Positions 20,648 to 32,517 of a stretch of DNA of 64,000 nucleotides are shown piece by piece. How positions within the stretch are numbered: position 1 is the first letter of the stretch; every line of letters starts with the position of its first letter. The position numbers and the translations under genes are program-made. The DNA is taken from assembly GCA_028370155.1 (NCBI GenBank), contig CP116670.1, positions 1,116,001-1,180,000 of the forward strand, given 5' to 3'. The notes under the pieces were generated by a model. That model made no database searches and was not told the origin of the DNA. It worked only from the letters and a program-made list of their open reading frames with translations. Source of the stretch: Arthrobacter sp. OVS8. GTDB lineage: Bacteria > Actinomycetota > Actinomycetes > Actinomycetales > Micrococcaceae.

Positions 20648-21984
20648 CTAGTCCAGGTAGTCCCGGAGGACCTGGGACCGCGACGGGTGCCGCAGCTTGG
20701 ACATGGTCTTGGATTCGATCTGGCGGATGCGCTCACGCGTGACGCCGTAGACCTTGCCGATTTCGTCTAAAGTCTTCGGCTGACCGTCGGTGAGGCCGAA
20801 GCGCATCGCGACCACACCGGCTTCCCGTTCGGAGAGTGTGTCCAGCACCGAGTGCAGCTGTTCCTGCAGCAGGGTGAAGCTCACTGCGTCGGCCGGGACC
20901 ACGGCCTCGGAGTCCTCGATGAGGTCACCGAATTCCGAGTCGCCGTCCTCACCCAGCGGGGTGTGCAAGGAGATCGGCTCGCGGCCGTACTTCTGGACTT
21001 CGACGACCTTTTCGGGGTCATGTCCAGTTCGAGGGCCAGCTCTTCCGGGGTGGGTTCGCGGCCGAGGTCCTGCAGCATCTGGCGCTGCACGCGGGCCAGC
21101 TTGTTGATGACTTCCACCATGTGCACCGGGATGCGGATAGTGCGGGCCTGGTCGGCCATGGCACGGGTGATTGCCTGGCGGATCCACCAGGTGGCGTAGG
21201 TGGAGAACTTGAAGCCCTTGGTGTAGTCGAACTTCTCCACCGCGCGGATCAGGCCCAGGTTGCCTTCCTGGATCAGGTCCAGGAAGAGCATGCCACGGCC
21301 CGTGTAGCGCTTGGCCAGAGACACCACGAGGCGGAGGTTCGCCTCCAGCAGGTGGTTCTTGGCACGCTTGCCGTCGTGGATGACGAATTCGAGCTCGCGC
21401 TTCAGTTTCGGATCCATGGACCCGTCGTCGGCGGCGATCTTTTCCTCGGCAAAGAGGCCTGCCTCGATACGCAGGGCGAGGTCGACTTCCTGCTCGGCGT
21501 TCAGCAGGGCAACCTTGCCGATCTGCTTCAGGTAGTCCTTGACGGGGTCCGCAGTGGCGCCGGCGGACATGACCTGCTGCACGGGAGCGTCGTCGTCGTC
21601 GGCGTCGGAGTAGACGAAGCCGGAGCCGGTGGCGCCGGCGGCAGCCTTGGCCGGGACCTCCTCGCCGTCTTCACCAATCTCAACGGCGTCCACCACAACG
21701 TCGTCGAGGTCAACCTCGACGTCGTCATCGGCTTCGTCGTCACCGTTGGCGGCTTTGCCGGCTGCCTGCGCAGCGGCCTTCGCGCCGGGCTTGGGCCCGC
21801 GCTTCTTGGGTTCAGGCTTGGCGACTGCCGATGCGGTGCCGTCACCGTCGGCCAAGGCAGCGTCTTTGACAGCCTTGTTGGCTGCGCGCGTGGCAGCGCG
21901 CTTGGCGCTCGTCGCCGCCTTCTTCTCCTCGGGGGACAATACGGCCTGGTCGGCGGGTTCCTTCTTCGCGGAAGACGGGGTCAC
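20648..21984 (-). CDS. sigA: Principal RNA polymerase sigma factor (HrdB/RpoD type)
   Basis: Group 1 sigma-70 of about 445 residues. A Lys/Ala-rich N-terminus with an acidic block ([14 protein letters not shown]) precedes region 1.2 ([20 protein letters not shown]). Region 2 reads [20 protein letters not shown] with the -10 recognition segment [20 protein letters not shown]. Region 3 follows ([20 protein letters not shown]), and region 4.2 is [20 protein letters not shown]. One frame shift near 21018 lies in a C run one base short (repair gives [15 protein letters not shown]). The start is GTG 21984 with AGAAAGG upstream. A cell cannot live without it, so the shift must be a read error. Confidence 0.96.
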
Positions 21985-22327
21985 AGAAAACCTTTCTAGC
22001 GGCGGTCTGTGGAATCACCATACGGGCAACACCACTATGACCCTGTCAAGTCCGTGTTTCACATCAGGTGCAATCACGACCAGCAGAGCCACTAAGTAGA
22101 ACTCCTGGGGCGACCGTAATGTTCCCTGTTTCCAAGGTCCAGTACGAGCACTTAATACACGGACCCAACCGGGTCTCGGCAACCATTGTCTCACGATTTT
22201 CTGAATCGACACCGATCGTCGGCGCGGGGGCGCAATATCCTGCCACGGGCGCTGCGACCCCTTACCGGCCGGACCGGCGCGGCCCGCCCTCGACCGCACC
22301 CGGCACCTCGACGCACGACCTCTTGCG
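21985..22327. other. Intergenic region upstream of sigA
   Basis: 343 bases between DUF4192 and sigA, both on the minus strand, without a credible gene. On the minus strand a perfect -35-like TTGACA occupies 22044-22049, with a -10-like TATGGT at 22017-22022, but the 21-base spacing is too long for a confident sigma-A promoter. The rest shows nothing distinctive. Confidence 0.4.
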
Positions 22328-23594
<1,267 letters not shown>

Positions 23595-23735
23595 AGAGCC
23601 AGCTTGGCCGCGCCGGCGGACCACCGTCAGTGGCCGCGTGTCCTATGTGGATAACCAGGGAAACACCCGGGATAGACAAACCAGGGTGGACCACCCCTCG
23701 CAGGACCCTGCCCCCGCGATCAGGGCGTCCCGCGA

Positions 23736-25066
23736 TCAGGGCGTCCGGCGCCGCTCAGCGCTGAGCCGGCGCTGTTCGGCAAGGGCCGCCAGCAGCGGGG
23801 GCACCACCACGCCCTGGGCAGCCATCTGCCGCCGCACTTTCCGCCGGATGACAAGGATGGCTCCGGCCCCGCCTCCCAGCAGCAGGAACTGCACGCTGAG
23901 GGCGATGCGGAACGGTTCGAGCCCGTACAGCTCGCCCCGGGAGAATCCGGTGGCGTACAGGACGTCGAGCACCAGTCCAATGAGATAGATGGCCATCAGG
24001 GCGGCGATGAAGCCTCCCACGTTGACGATCCCGGTGGCGGTCCCGATCCGGTGCGCCGGGTTGAAGGTGCGGGCGAAGTCGAAACCGATCATGGAACCGG
24101 GTCCGCCGATGGCGAGCACCACCACCAGCCCGGCCAGCAGCCACAGCGGGGAACGTCCCGGGATGAGCAGGACGGCCGCCCACGCCGCGGCGGTGGCGCC
24201 GGAGATCAGGAGCACCATGGTGGACCGGCGCAGCGGGTGCCGCGCGACGAAGCTGCCCATCAGCGGCCCGGCGGCGATGGCGGCAGCAACATACAGCGTC
24301 ATCAGCCCCGACACCGTGGGCGTGTCGAGGCCCTGCGCAGAGATCAGGAACGGGTAGCCCCAGGTCATCGCGAAAACGGTGCCGCTGAACTGGACGGTGA
24401 AGTGGCTCCACAGGCCCAGCCGTGTTCCCGGCTGGCGCCAGGCGTGCGACAGCGAGACCCCGGTGGCGCGCAGCCCGCTGGACGGTTCCGGCACGGCGTG
24501 CCCCGGCGGGTGGTCCTGGAGCAGGACCAACACGAGCACCAGGGCCAGGGCCGATATGCCCGCCAGCGTCAGGAAGGCGGGAGTCCAGCCGGCGAGGTGC
24601 AGGATCATGGCGAAGGGCACCACACTGAAGAGCTGGCCCAGCTGGCCCGACATGCCCGTCAGCTGGGTGAGCAGCGGGACGCGGGCGGGGCGAACCAGAT
24701 GGGGAGGAGCCGGATGACGGAGATGAAGGTCATTGCGTCCCCGGCGCCCACCAGCACGCGGCCCAGCACACCGCCGGGGATGTTCTCGGCGAACGCGAGC
24801 TGGAGCTGTCCCAGGCCCATCAGCAGGGCGCCGCCGGCGATCATGGCCCGGGAACCGAAACGGTCCACTAGGATGCCGACCGGAATCTGCAGGACAGCGT
24901 AGACGAGCAGCTGGAGCACGGTGAAGAAGGAGATTTCGGCCGCACTGGCCTGGAACCGTTCCGTGGCTTCCAGGCCCACGACACCGAAGGACGTGCGCTG
25001 GCTGACTGCCACGAGGTACGCGAAGACCCCGATGATCCAGATCAGCCAGGCGCGGGGTGCAGTCAC
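23736..25066 (-). CDS. MFS transporter
   Basis: Major facilitator of about 443 residues with roughly twelve hydrophobic segments. The N-terminal half carries LVDRFGSRAMIAGGALLMGL, the loop 2-3 signature of the superfamily, and GRVLVGAGDAMTFISVIRLL. The C-terminal half ends in a basic tail (RRKVRRQMAAQG). One shift near 24688 is a C run one base short (repair gives WFAPARVPLLTQL). The substrate cannot be told from sequence. It starts at 25066 (MTAPRAWLIWIIGVFAYLVA), 35 bases after the PAC2 stop on the same strand, so the two may form an operon. Confidence 0.88.
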
Positions 25067-25101
25067 TCCCTATTATGCCCAGCGGGTCCAAAAAATAGTA
25101 T

Positions 25102-26040
25102 TTATTCGCCGGGTTCTTTACGGGCCAGGTAGGCCTCAACGGCGGCGCCGAGGGCATCGGCGTTGGGCAGCTGGTCGTTCTCGTCGGCGAGCAGGGAACG
25201 CCGGACGGTTCCTTCGGCGTTCTCGTCGTACCGGGTTTCGAGCCGCGAGACCACCTGCTGCACGTCCTCCGACGCGTCGATCTGCTCGGCGATCTGGCGT
25301 CCGACGTCGCGGCCGGCTTCGCGGAGCCGGTCGGTGGGCAGCATGAGCGAAGTGGCCGCCCCGAGGTATTCCAGCCCGGCGACGGCGGCGGTGGGGTATT
25401 CGGCCTCGGCCAGGTAATGCGGAACATGCATAACATAGCCGGCGACGTTGCGCCCGGCTTCGGTCAGCCGCAGCTCAAGGATGTGCCCGACGGCGGCGGG
25501 AACCTCGACGGTGGGCCGCCAGACCGAAATGCCCTCGATGAGCTCCGGCCTGTTGCCGTGCACCGTCACGCCCACCGGACGGGTGTGCGGCACGGGCATC
25601 GGGATCGAATGGATCCAGGTGACGAGGTTGACGTCCAGTTCCTCGACGATCCCGACGACGGCGCGCGCGAAACGCTCCCACTGCAGGTCCGGTTCGAATC
25701 CGGCCAGGAGCAGGAACGGGCTGCCAAGGCCGTCAACCAGCCGGTACAGTGCCAGCTTCGGCGCCTGATAGTCCTGCAGGTGGTCCTCAACGAAGCTGAT
25801 CTGCGGGCGCCGGGTCCGGTAGTCCATCAGCTGGTCGGCGTCGAACTCGGCCACCATCTCGGCATCCAGGGTGTCCAGCAGTTCGGCGGTGATCTGCTTG
25901 ACGACGTGGCCCGCATCGGCGAACCCGGTAAATCCCATGACGAGGTTCAGTCCGCGCAGTTCGGGGCTGTGGAACAGCGCGTCATCACGCAGGTAAAGCG
26001 ATTCGGGGTCCAGCAAGGAGCCGGAAATCCGTTCAATCAC
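25102..26040 (-). CDS. PAC2 family protein
   Basis: Intact protein of 312 residues of the PAC2 family, related to proteasome assembly chaperones and widespread in actinobacteria; its bacterial function is not established. Diagnostic stretches are LNLVMGFTGFADAGHVVKQI, the DADQLMDYRTRRP segment and ERFARAVVGIVEELDV. Start ATG 26040 is preceded by GAAAGGAAC. It is divergent from pepA. Confidence 0.88.
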   Translation of the reverse strand: MIERISGSLLDPESLYLRDDALFHSPELRGLNLVMGFTGFADAGHVVKQITAELLDTLDAEMVAEFDADQLMDYRTRRPQISFVEDHLQDYQAPKLALYRLVDGLGSPFLLLAGFEPDLQWERFARAVVGIVEELDVNLVTWIHSIPMPVPHTRPVGVTVHGNRPELIEGISVWRPTVEVPAAVGHILELRLTEAGRNVAGYVMHVPHYLAEAEYPTAAVAGLEYLGAATSLMLPTDRLREAGRDVGRQIAEQIDASEDVQQVVSRLETRYDENAEGTVRRSLLADENDQLPNADALGAAVEAYLARKEPGE

Positions 26041-26346
26041 GGCATGTTCCTTTCGTCGTAGTCAGTGGGAGCGGCCGGAAAGGCCCTGCGGGCGGCGGCG
26101 CTGTTACCGACTACAACACGCTGCGGCGCGGGCGCATTCCTGATCACGGTGTGCTCCAGCTCTCATTCAATTGAACACCCGCGCCGGGGAGAGACTACGA
26201 TCGGAGCTGGCCTTATGACGGCTTGAAGACACCATGTTTTTGTCCCGAATGGTCCCGTCTCAATCCGACAGTGGCTTAGGTTCCATGGCAGGGCGCCGAA
26301 CATGCAGTTCCTGCCGCAAAAACTCAGAGAATTGAGGACTGTCCTC
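26041..26346. other. Divergent intergenic region PAC2 / pepA
   Basis: 306 bases with no credible gene. They contain a 10-base palindrome TTCAATTGAA (about 26166-26175) in the middle of a relatively AT-rich stretch, which could serve either promoter. Otherwise I see nothing distinctive. Confidence 0.5.
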
Positions 26347-27871
26347 GTGGTCAAGAATACCGAAGTGAAACTCAGTGCAATCGCCGGGGATCTGAAGAAA
26401 TCCCCCAGCGACGCCCTCGTCATCGGCGTGGGGCAGGGCACGGACGGACCCGTCCTGCTCAGCAACCCCTGACGGCCAAGGCCGCCGAGGCCCTCGCGGA
26501 ATCACTCAGTGTTCTTGGCATCACCGGCGCAGCCGACCAGGCCCACCGCCTCCCGGGCCTGGTCGAAGCCGGGGCGAAGGTGCTGGTACTCGCCGGCGTC
26601 GGCAAGGTCTCCGCCACGAAGCCGCTCACCGAAGAGGCCCTCCGCCGCGCCGCCGGCTCGGCCGTCCGCCAGCTGGCCGGCGTCAGCACTGTCGCCCTGG
26701 CCCTCCCGACGTCGTCACTGGGCGATGTCGCCGCGGTGGCCGAGGGTGCCGCGATGGGCGCGTACTCCTTTACCGAGTACCGCTCGTCCAAGGACGGCCT
26801 CAAGGACCCGGTGAAGAACGTCGTGATCGCCACGGACTTTGCCGCCGACAAGGGCCTCAGGACGGTCCTGGACCGCGCAGCCCTGATCGGCAAGGCCGTG
26901 AACGCAACCCGCTCGCTGGTTAACCAGCCGCCGAGCCACCTCTACCCTGAATCCTTCGCGGAAGCTGCCAAGGAACTGTCCAAGGGCCTGCCCGTGAAGG
27001 TGACCGTCTGGGACGAGAAGCGGCTTGAAAAGGAAGGCTTCGGCGGCATCCTCGGCGTGGGCAAGGGCTCCACCCGGCAGCCGCGCCTGGTCAAGGTCGA
27101 ATACTCCCCGCCAGGGCCACCGCCAAAATCGCCTTCGTGGGCAAGGGCATCACCTTCGACACCGGCGGCATCTCGCTGAAGCCGCACCTGGGCATGGGCG
27201 ACATGAAGTCGGACATGGCGGGCGCCGCCGTCGTCCTCAACACCGTGCTGGCCCTCGCCGGACTGGGCCTGCCCGTCAAGGCGACCGCCTGGCTGTGCAT
27301 CGCCGAGAACATGCCGTCCGGCGCGGCCCAGCGCCCCGCCGACGTGATGACCATCTTCGGCGGCAAGACCGTCGAGGTCCTGAACACCGACGCCGAGGGC
27401 CGGCTGGTCATGGCCGACGGCATCGTCGCCGCGAGCCAGGAATACCCGGACGCCATCATCGACGTCGCAACCCTCACCGGCGCGCAGCTGATCGCCCTGG
27501 GCGACCGGACCGCCGGCGTGATGGGCTCCGAGTCCGTCACCGGCCCGCTCAAGGCCGCCGCGGACCGCGCCGGCGAGCTGGTCTGGCCGATGCCGCTTCC
27601 CGAAGAGCTGCGCCCCAGCCTCGACTCACAGGTCGCGGATATCGCCAACATCGGCGAACGCCACGGCGGCATGATGACGGCGGCCGTCTTCCTGCGCGAA
27701 TTCGTCGGCAAGGGCAAGGACGGCGAGCAGATCCCCTGGGCGCACATCGACATCGCGGGCCCGTCCTTCAACAACGGCAGCCCCTACGGCTACAACCACA
27801 AGCAGGGCACGGGCTGCACCGTGCGCACGCTCGTGGCCTATGTCGAGGACATCCTGGCCAAAACCGCCTAA
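26347..27871 (+). CDS. pepA: Leucyl aminopeptidase (M17)
   Basis: Cytosolic two-metal aminopeptidase of about 508 residues that removes N-terminal residues from peptides. The C-terminal catalytic domain shows GKGITFDTGGISLKPHLGMG, DMKSDMAGAAVV with active-site Lys and metal ligands, and the family signature NTDAEGRLVMAD. The N-terminal macrodomain-like part is MVKNTEVKLSAIAGDLKKSP. Frame shifts near 26466 and 27112 are both C runs one base short. I chose GTG 26347 because relatives begin MVKNTEVKL and GAGGA lies upstream; an in-frame ATG at 26302 is an alternative. Confidence 0.95.
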
Positions 27872-27895
27872 AGGCGAACTTCCGGCCGTCAACGC

Positions 27896-27929
27896 CCTTT
27901 GTGGCCGGGGTGATCCCCGGCCACAAAGG
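27896..27929. terminator. Terminator of pepA
   Basis: Perfect arms CTTTGTGGCCGGGG (27897-27910) and CCCCGGCCACAAAG (27915-27928) around a TGAT loop, 25 bases after the pepA stop. Confidence 0.85.
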
Positions 27930-28027
27930 CGCGTGACACTGGACACAAGCGCTCCACAAACGCCACGGCAAGGTGGAGCATGTATTAGTGGTTCGCTAAG
28001 GTGAACACCGGTAGTCACAAATGAAAG

Positions 28028-28066
28028 GGAACTCCCCTGCTGGCATAATCACGGCAGGGAAGTTCC
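28028..28066 (+). promoter_or_regulatory. Inverted repeat in the lpdA leader
   Basis: GGAACTCCCCTGC (28028-28040) and GCAGGGAAGTTCC (28054-28066) pair with one mismatch. The hairpin ends 53 bases upstream of the lpdA start. It could be an operator or a leader-RNA structure; there is no further evidence to choose. Confidence 0.4.
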
Positions 28067-28119
28067 AAGACCAGATGATGCGTACTCTCGTGTCATCGTT
28101 CACGCGAGGGAGCGTTTTA

Positions 28120-29505
28120 GTGGCCGATCAGGCAACTGCGCAAGAATTCGACATCCTGGTACTCGGCGGCGGCAGCGGCGGCTACGCCACTGCCCTGCGT
28201 GCCGTTCAGCTCGGCCTCACCGTCGGCCTCATCGAAAAGGGCAAACTCGGCGGCACGTGCCTGCACAACGGCTGTATCCCCACCAAGGCCCTCCTGCACT
28301 CCGCAGAACTGGCCGACCACGCCCGTGACTCGGCGAAGTACGGCGTCAACGTCACCCTCGACAGCATCGACATCACCGCTGTCAACGCCTACAAAGACGG
28401 CATCATCGCCGGCAAGTTCAAGGGCCTGCAGGGCCTCATCAAGGGCAAAAAGGGCATCACCGTCATCGAGGGTGAGGGCAAGCTCCAGGGCACCGACACC
28501 ATCGTTGTGAACGGCACCGCCTACAAGGGCAAGAACATTGTCCTCGCGACCGGTTCCTACTCGCGCACGCTGCCGGGCCTGGAAATCGGCGGCAAGGTCA
28601 TCACCTCCGATGAAGCCCTCACCATGGATTACATCCCCAAGAGCGCGATCATCCTGGGCGGCGGCGTGATCGGCGTCGAGTTCGCCTCGGTCTGGAAGTC
28701 CTTCGGCGTCGACGTCACCGTCATCGAGGGCCTGCCGTCGCTGGTCCCGAACGAGGACGCCACGATCGTCAAGGCCTTTGAGCGCGCCTTCAAGAAGCGC
28801 GGCATCAAGTTCTCCACCGGCACCTTCTTCCAGGGCGTCGAGCAGAACAACGACGGCGTCAAGGTCACCCTCGTGGACGGCAAGACCTTCGAAGCCGACC
28901 TGATGCTTGTCGCCGTCGGCCGCGGCCCGGTCACGGCCAACCTCGGCTACGAAGAGGCCGGCCTGACCATTGACCGCGGCTTCGTCATCACGAACGAGCG
29001 CCTGCACACCGGCGTCGGCAACGTCTACGCCGTGGGCGACATTGTCCCGGGCGTCCAGCTGGCGCACCGCGGCTACCAGCAGGGCATCTTCGTCGCCGAG
29101 GAAATCGCCGGCCTGAAGCCGGTTGTCGTCGAGGACGTCAACATTCCCAAGGTCACCTACTCCGAGCCCGAGATCGCTACGGTGGGCTACACGGAGAAGG
29201 CCGCCAAAGCCAAGTTCGGCGACGACCAGGTCCAGACCCAGGAATACAACCTTGCCGGCAACGGCAAGAGCTCCATCCTGGGCACCAGCGGCCTGGTTAA
29301 GCTGGTCCGCCAGAAGGACGGCCCCGTCGTCGGCGTCCACATGATCGGCGCCCGCATGGGCGAGCAGATCGGTGAGGCCCAGCTGATCGTGAACTGGGAA
29401 GCGTACCCGGAGGATGTGGCCCAGCTGGTCCACGCCCACCCGACGCAGAACGAGTCGCTGGGCGAGGCCCACCTGGCCCTGGCCGGCAAGCCCCTTCACG
29501 GCTAA
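28120..29505 (+). CDS. lpdA: Dihydrolipoyl dehydrogenase (E3)
   Basis: FAD flavoprotein of 461 residues that re-oxidises the dihydrolipoyl groups of the 2-oxoacid dehydrogenase E2 encoded next door, passing electrons to NAD. The FAD-binding motif LGGGSGGYATALRA is followed by the redox disulfide GGTCLHNGCIPTKALL. The NAD-binding motif is AIILGGGVIGVEFASVW and the active-site His-Glu pair is HAHPTQNESLGEA. The gene is intact. The start is GTG 28120 (VADQATAQEFDILVLGG) with GAGGGAG upstream; an upstream in-frame ATG at 28021 would add 33 residues without family support. Confidence 0.96.
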   Translation: MADQATAQEFDILVLGGGSGGYATALRAVQLGLTVGLIEKGKLGGTCLHNGCIPTKALLHSAELADHARDSAKYGVNVTLDSIDITAVNAYKDGIIAGKFKGLQGLIKGKKGITVIEGEGKLQGTDTIVVNGTAYKGKNIVLATGSYSRTLPGLEIGGKVITSDEALTMDYIPKSAIILGGGVIGVEFASVWKSFGVDVTVIEGLPSLVPNEDATIVKAFERAFKKRGIKFSTGTFFQGVEQNNDGVKVTLVDGKTFEADLMLVAVGRGPVTANLGYEEAGLTIDRGFVITNERLHTGVGNVYAVGDIVPGVQLAHRGYQQGIFVAEEIAGLKPVVVEDVNIPKVTYSEPEIATVGYTEKAAKAKFGDDQVQTQEYNLAGNGKSSILGTSGLVKLVRQKDGPVVGVHMIGARMGEQIGEAQLIVNWEAYPEDVAQLVHAHPTQNESLGEAHLALAGKPLHG

Positions 29506-29540
29506 CAGTTCCGCCCGCACCACCGCAAGACCACAGGGCG

Positions 29541-29573
29541 TAGTGCACCCGGCCCGAAAAGCCGGGTGCACTA
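29541..29573. terminator. Hairpin between lpdA and sucB
   Basis: Perfect 13-base arms TAGTGCACCCGGC (29541-29553) and GCCGGGTGCACTA (29561-29573). It probably ends or attenuates the lpdA transcript, so sucB may have its own promoter. Confidence 0.75.
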
Positions 29574-29631
29574 AGCTCGACCAAGGCAGCAATCATCCGC
29601 ACCAAAGATCAATAAGGAGAACGGGGACGAC

Positions 29632-31401
29632 ATGTCTGAATCCGTTAACTTGCCCGCCCTCGGTGAGAGTGTCACCGAAGGAACCGTCACCCGCTGGCTC
29701 AAGCAGGTAGGTGACCGGGTAGAGGTGGACGAGCCGCTGCTCGAGGTTTCCACCGACAAAGTCGACACCGAGATCCCCTCTCCGATCGCCGGCGTGATCG
29801 AGGAAATCCTCGTGGCCGAAGACGAGACTGCCGAAGTTGGCGCACCGCTGGTGCGCATCGGCGACGGCTCCGGTTCCGCCGGCTCGGGCGAAGCCGCCCC
29901 GGCCGAGGAAGTACCCGCCGAAGCTGAAGCACCCGCGGAAGCACCGGCAGCCGAGGCGCCCGCCGAAGCTGAGGCACCGGCCGCCGAAGCACCGGCCGCT
30001 GAAGCTGCCGCCCCCGTCGGCGAAGGCCACGAAGTGACGCTCCCCGCCCTGGGCGAGAGCGTCACCGAAGGAACCGTCACCCGCTGGCTCAAGAGCATCG
30101 GCGACACCGTCGAGGTCGACGAGCCGCTGCTCGAGGTCTCCACCGACAAGGTCGACACCGAGATCCCGTCCCCGTTGCCGGCACCCTGCAGGAAATCCGC
30201 GTCGCTGAGGATGAAACGGCCGAGGTCGGTTCCGTCCTGGCCGTGATCGGCTCCGGCGCCGCCGCCCCGCCGCGGCACCTTCCTCGGAAGCTCCGAAAGA
30301 AGCGGCAGCTCCGAAGGAAGAGGCTCCCAAGCAGGAAGTCGCCCCGGCTGAAGCACCGAAGCAGGAAGCCCCCGCAGCCCCGGCCGCCCCGGCCGCCCCG
30401 GCCAAGGAAGCAGCCCCGCCGCTCCCGCAGCCCCGGCCAAGGAAGCGGCCCCGGCAGCTTCTGCGGCCGAGTCCGGCTACGTCACCCCGCTGGTCCGCAA
30501 GCTCGCCAACCAGCAGGGTGTGGACATCTCCTCCCTCAGCGGCACCGGCGTCGGCGGCCGCATCCGCAAGCAGGACGTTCTGGCAGCAGCAGAAGCCAAG
30601 GCAGCCCCGGCTCCCGCGGCGGCTGCACCGGCAGCTTCCGCTGCACCCGCCGCGCGTCCGTCCGCCGACCAGTCCTCGCTGCGCGGCACCGTGCAGAAGG
30701 CCCCGCGCATCCGCCAGGTTATCGCCCGCCGCATGCGCGAGTCACTGGACATCTCCACCCAGCTGACCCAGGTGCACGAGGTGGACATGACCAAGGTCGC
30801 CAAGCTGCGTGCCAAGGCCAAGAACTCCTTCCAGGCCCAGAACGGATCCAAGCTGACCTTCCTGCCGTTCATCGCCAAGGCTGTTGCCGAGGCCCTGAAG
30901 CAGCACCCGAAGGTCAACGCCTCCTACGACGAGGACAAGCAGGAGATCACCTACCACAACGCCGAACACCTGGCGATTGCGGTGGACACGGACAAGGGCC
31001 TGCTGGTTCCGGTCATCGCCGACGCCGGCAACCTGAACCTGGCCGGCCTGGCCGGCAAGATCGCCGACGTCGCCGGCCGCACCCGGGACGGCAAGATCGG
31101 ACCGGACGAGCTCTCCGGCGGAACCTTCAGCATCACCAACATCGGTTCCGTGGGCGCCCTGTTCGACACCCCGATCATCAACCAGCCGCAGGTTGCCATC
31201 CTCGGCACCGGCGCGATCGTCAAGCGCGCCGTGGTGGTCTCCGACGAGAACGGCGACGATTCGATCGCCATCCGTTCGATGATGTACCTCTCCCTGACGT
31301 ACGACCACCGCCTGGTGGACGGCGCCGACGCAGGACGCTTCCTGCAGACGCTGAAGGCACGCCTTGAGGAAGGCGCCTTCGAAGCCGACCTCGGGCTGTA
31401 G
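29632..31401 (+). CDS. sucB: 2-oxoacid dehydrogenase E2 component, two lipoyl domains
   Basis: Dihydrolipoamide acyltransferase of about 590 residues. Two lipoyl domains occupy about residues 1-80 and 135-215, each with the lipoylated lysine in [12 protein letters not shown]. They are joined by Ala/Glu/Pro-rich linkers. A peripheral-subunit-binding domain follows ([20 protein letters not shown]), then the catalytic domain ending with the active-site motif [14 protein letters not shown]. Shifts near 30175, 30270 and 30418 are C runs one base short. It is usually annotated sucB. In actinobacteria such an E2 can serve the pyruvate complex and be shared with the OdhA-type enzyme, so the substrate is not fixed by sequence. 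Start ATG 29632 has AAGGAG upstream. Confidence 0.93.
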
Positions 31402-31418
31402 GTTCCAAAAGCACACCG

Positions 31419-31480
31419 ACGGCGACGGCGGTGCGGGCGCCGGTGGGAAACCGCCGGAGTGACCGCGCCGCCGTCGCCGT
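31419..31480. terminator. Terminator of sucB
   Basis: Arms of 18 bases at 31419-31436 and 31463-31480 pair with one wobble and are followed by TTTTGG. Confidence 0.8.
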
Positions 31481-31549
31481 TTTGGCTGTTCCGTCCCGGG
31501 ACGGCGGGTCCTACTACAGTGCGTAGAAGGCTCTGGCTACACTGATGCC

Positions 31550-31900
31550 ATGAACATCGTCTATAACGTCATGGTTTTCCTGCACATCATCGGCGCCGCC
31601 ATGATCGTGGGCATCTGGATCGTCCAGATGAAGAAGCCCACCGTCCACCCCCGCCAGTTCGACGGCGCTGCCCTGCAGCTCATCACCGGCATCGTAATGA
31701 TGGGCCTGATCCCGGCCCTTGACATGGACGCCAACTACATCAAGCTTGGCATCAAGTTCGCGATCGCCGCCGTTGTGGCCGTGCTCGCGTTCATCGGCAG
31801 CCGCAAGTACAAGAAGGACGAGCCGGTCAGCAAGGGCCTCGCCCACGCGGTTGGTGGACTGGCCCTGCTCAACGTGGCTATCGCCACCCTCTGGCAGTAG
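31550..31900 (+). CDS. Small integral membrane protein
   Basis: Intact protein of 116 residues that I do not recognise beyond conserved Arthrobacter hypotheticals. It has about four hydrophobic segments: VMVFLHIIGAAMIVGIWIV, LITGIVMMGLIPAL, IKFAIAAVVAVLAFIG and the C-terminal HAVGGLALLNVAIATLWQ. A basic loop (GSRKYKKDEP) should face the cytoplasm. It is monocistronic, flanked by terminators on both sides. Confidence 0.85.
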   Translation: MNIVYNVMVFLHIIGAAMIVGIWIVQMKKPTVHPRQFDGAALQLITGIVMMGLIPALDMDANYIKLGIKFAIAAVVAVLAFIGSRKYKKDEPVSKGLAHAVGGLALLNVAIATLWQ

Positions 31901-31915
31901 GCCCCCGCAACCCTG

Positions 31916-31951
31916 CGACGGCGATGCACCCTGGCGGGTGCATCGCCGTCG
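31916..31951. terminator. Terminator between membrane protein and VOC gene
   Basis: Perfect 16-base arms CGACGGCGATGCACCC (31916-31931) and GGGTGCATCGCCGTCG (31936-31951) with a TGGC loop, followed by TCGTTT. It lies between convergent genes and can serve both. Confidence 0.9.
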
Positions 31952-31981
31952 TCGTTTAAGGGTGGGCGCAGTTTCAATAGT

Positions 31982-32355
31982 TCAGTCTCCGGCGATGCAG
32001 AATTCGTTGCCCTCGGGATCCTGCATCACGTCCCAGTGGAAAGCGCCGATGTCGTGGCCCTCCACGAAGACAGCACCGAGCGACTCGGCCCGAACGCGCA
32101 AGGCCGTGGGATCGGGGCCGTGAATGTCCAGGTGCAGGCGGCGCCTGCCGTCCGTGGGCCGGTCCACCTGCTGGAATGCCAGCTGCGGCGCTCCGGGGCG
32201 GCGGACTGGAGCCAGACGAACTGTTCGAAGCGGGATGACACGGGAGTGCCCAGCAGAGCCGCCCAAAATTCCGCCAGGCGTCCGGCGTCCGCGGCGTTGA
32301 CCATGATCGTGGCGATGCGCGCCGCGGGTGCGGCGCCGGGTTCAGTGGTGTCCAT
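31982..32355 (-). CDS. VOC family (glyoxalase-like) protein
   Basis: Protein of about 124 residues of the vicinal-oxygen-chelate fold. N-terminal strand-helix: RIATIMVNAADAGRLAEFWA. C-terminal half: RLHLDIHGPDPTALRVRAES and the typical end FHWDVMQDPEGNEFCIAGD. One shift near 32203 lies in a C run one base short. The substrate is unknown; such proteins include resistance determinants and dioxygenases. Start ATG 32355. Confidence 0.85.
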
Positions 32356-32517
32356 GCCGACACTGTACGGATGCCACTGTCCCGGCTGCACTGAATACGG
32401 GTCACAATCCACTGACAGCGGAACCCCCGTGCGTAGTCCCGGCCGAATCCCTAGGATGGGACACGGCATGGTCCGGCGCAGCGCCGGACGCTGATTCACA
32501 AATGACGAGGAGTGGAC

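Noticed and set aside
22015..22327. Open frames between DUF4192 and sigA.
   Set aside because: They are extensions of frames from the damaged 3' end of DUF4192. The true stop is at 22328 once the frame is restored (RFKPDVA).
28117..29592. A 491-codon open frame on the minus strand covering lpdA.
   Set aside because: Entirely antisense to an intact, unmistakable lpdA; an artefact of high third-position GC.
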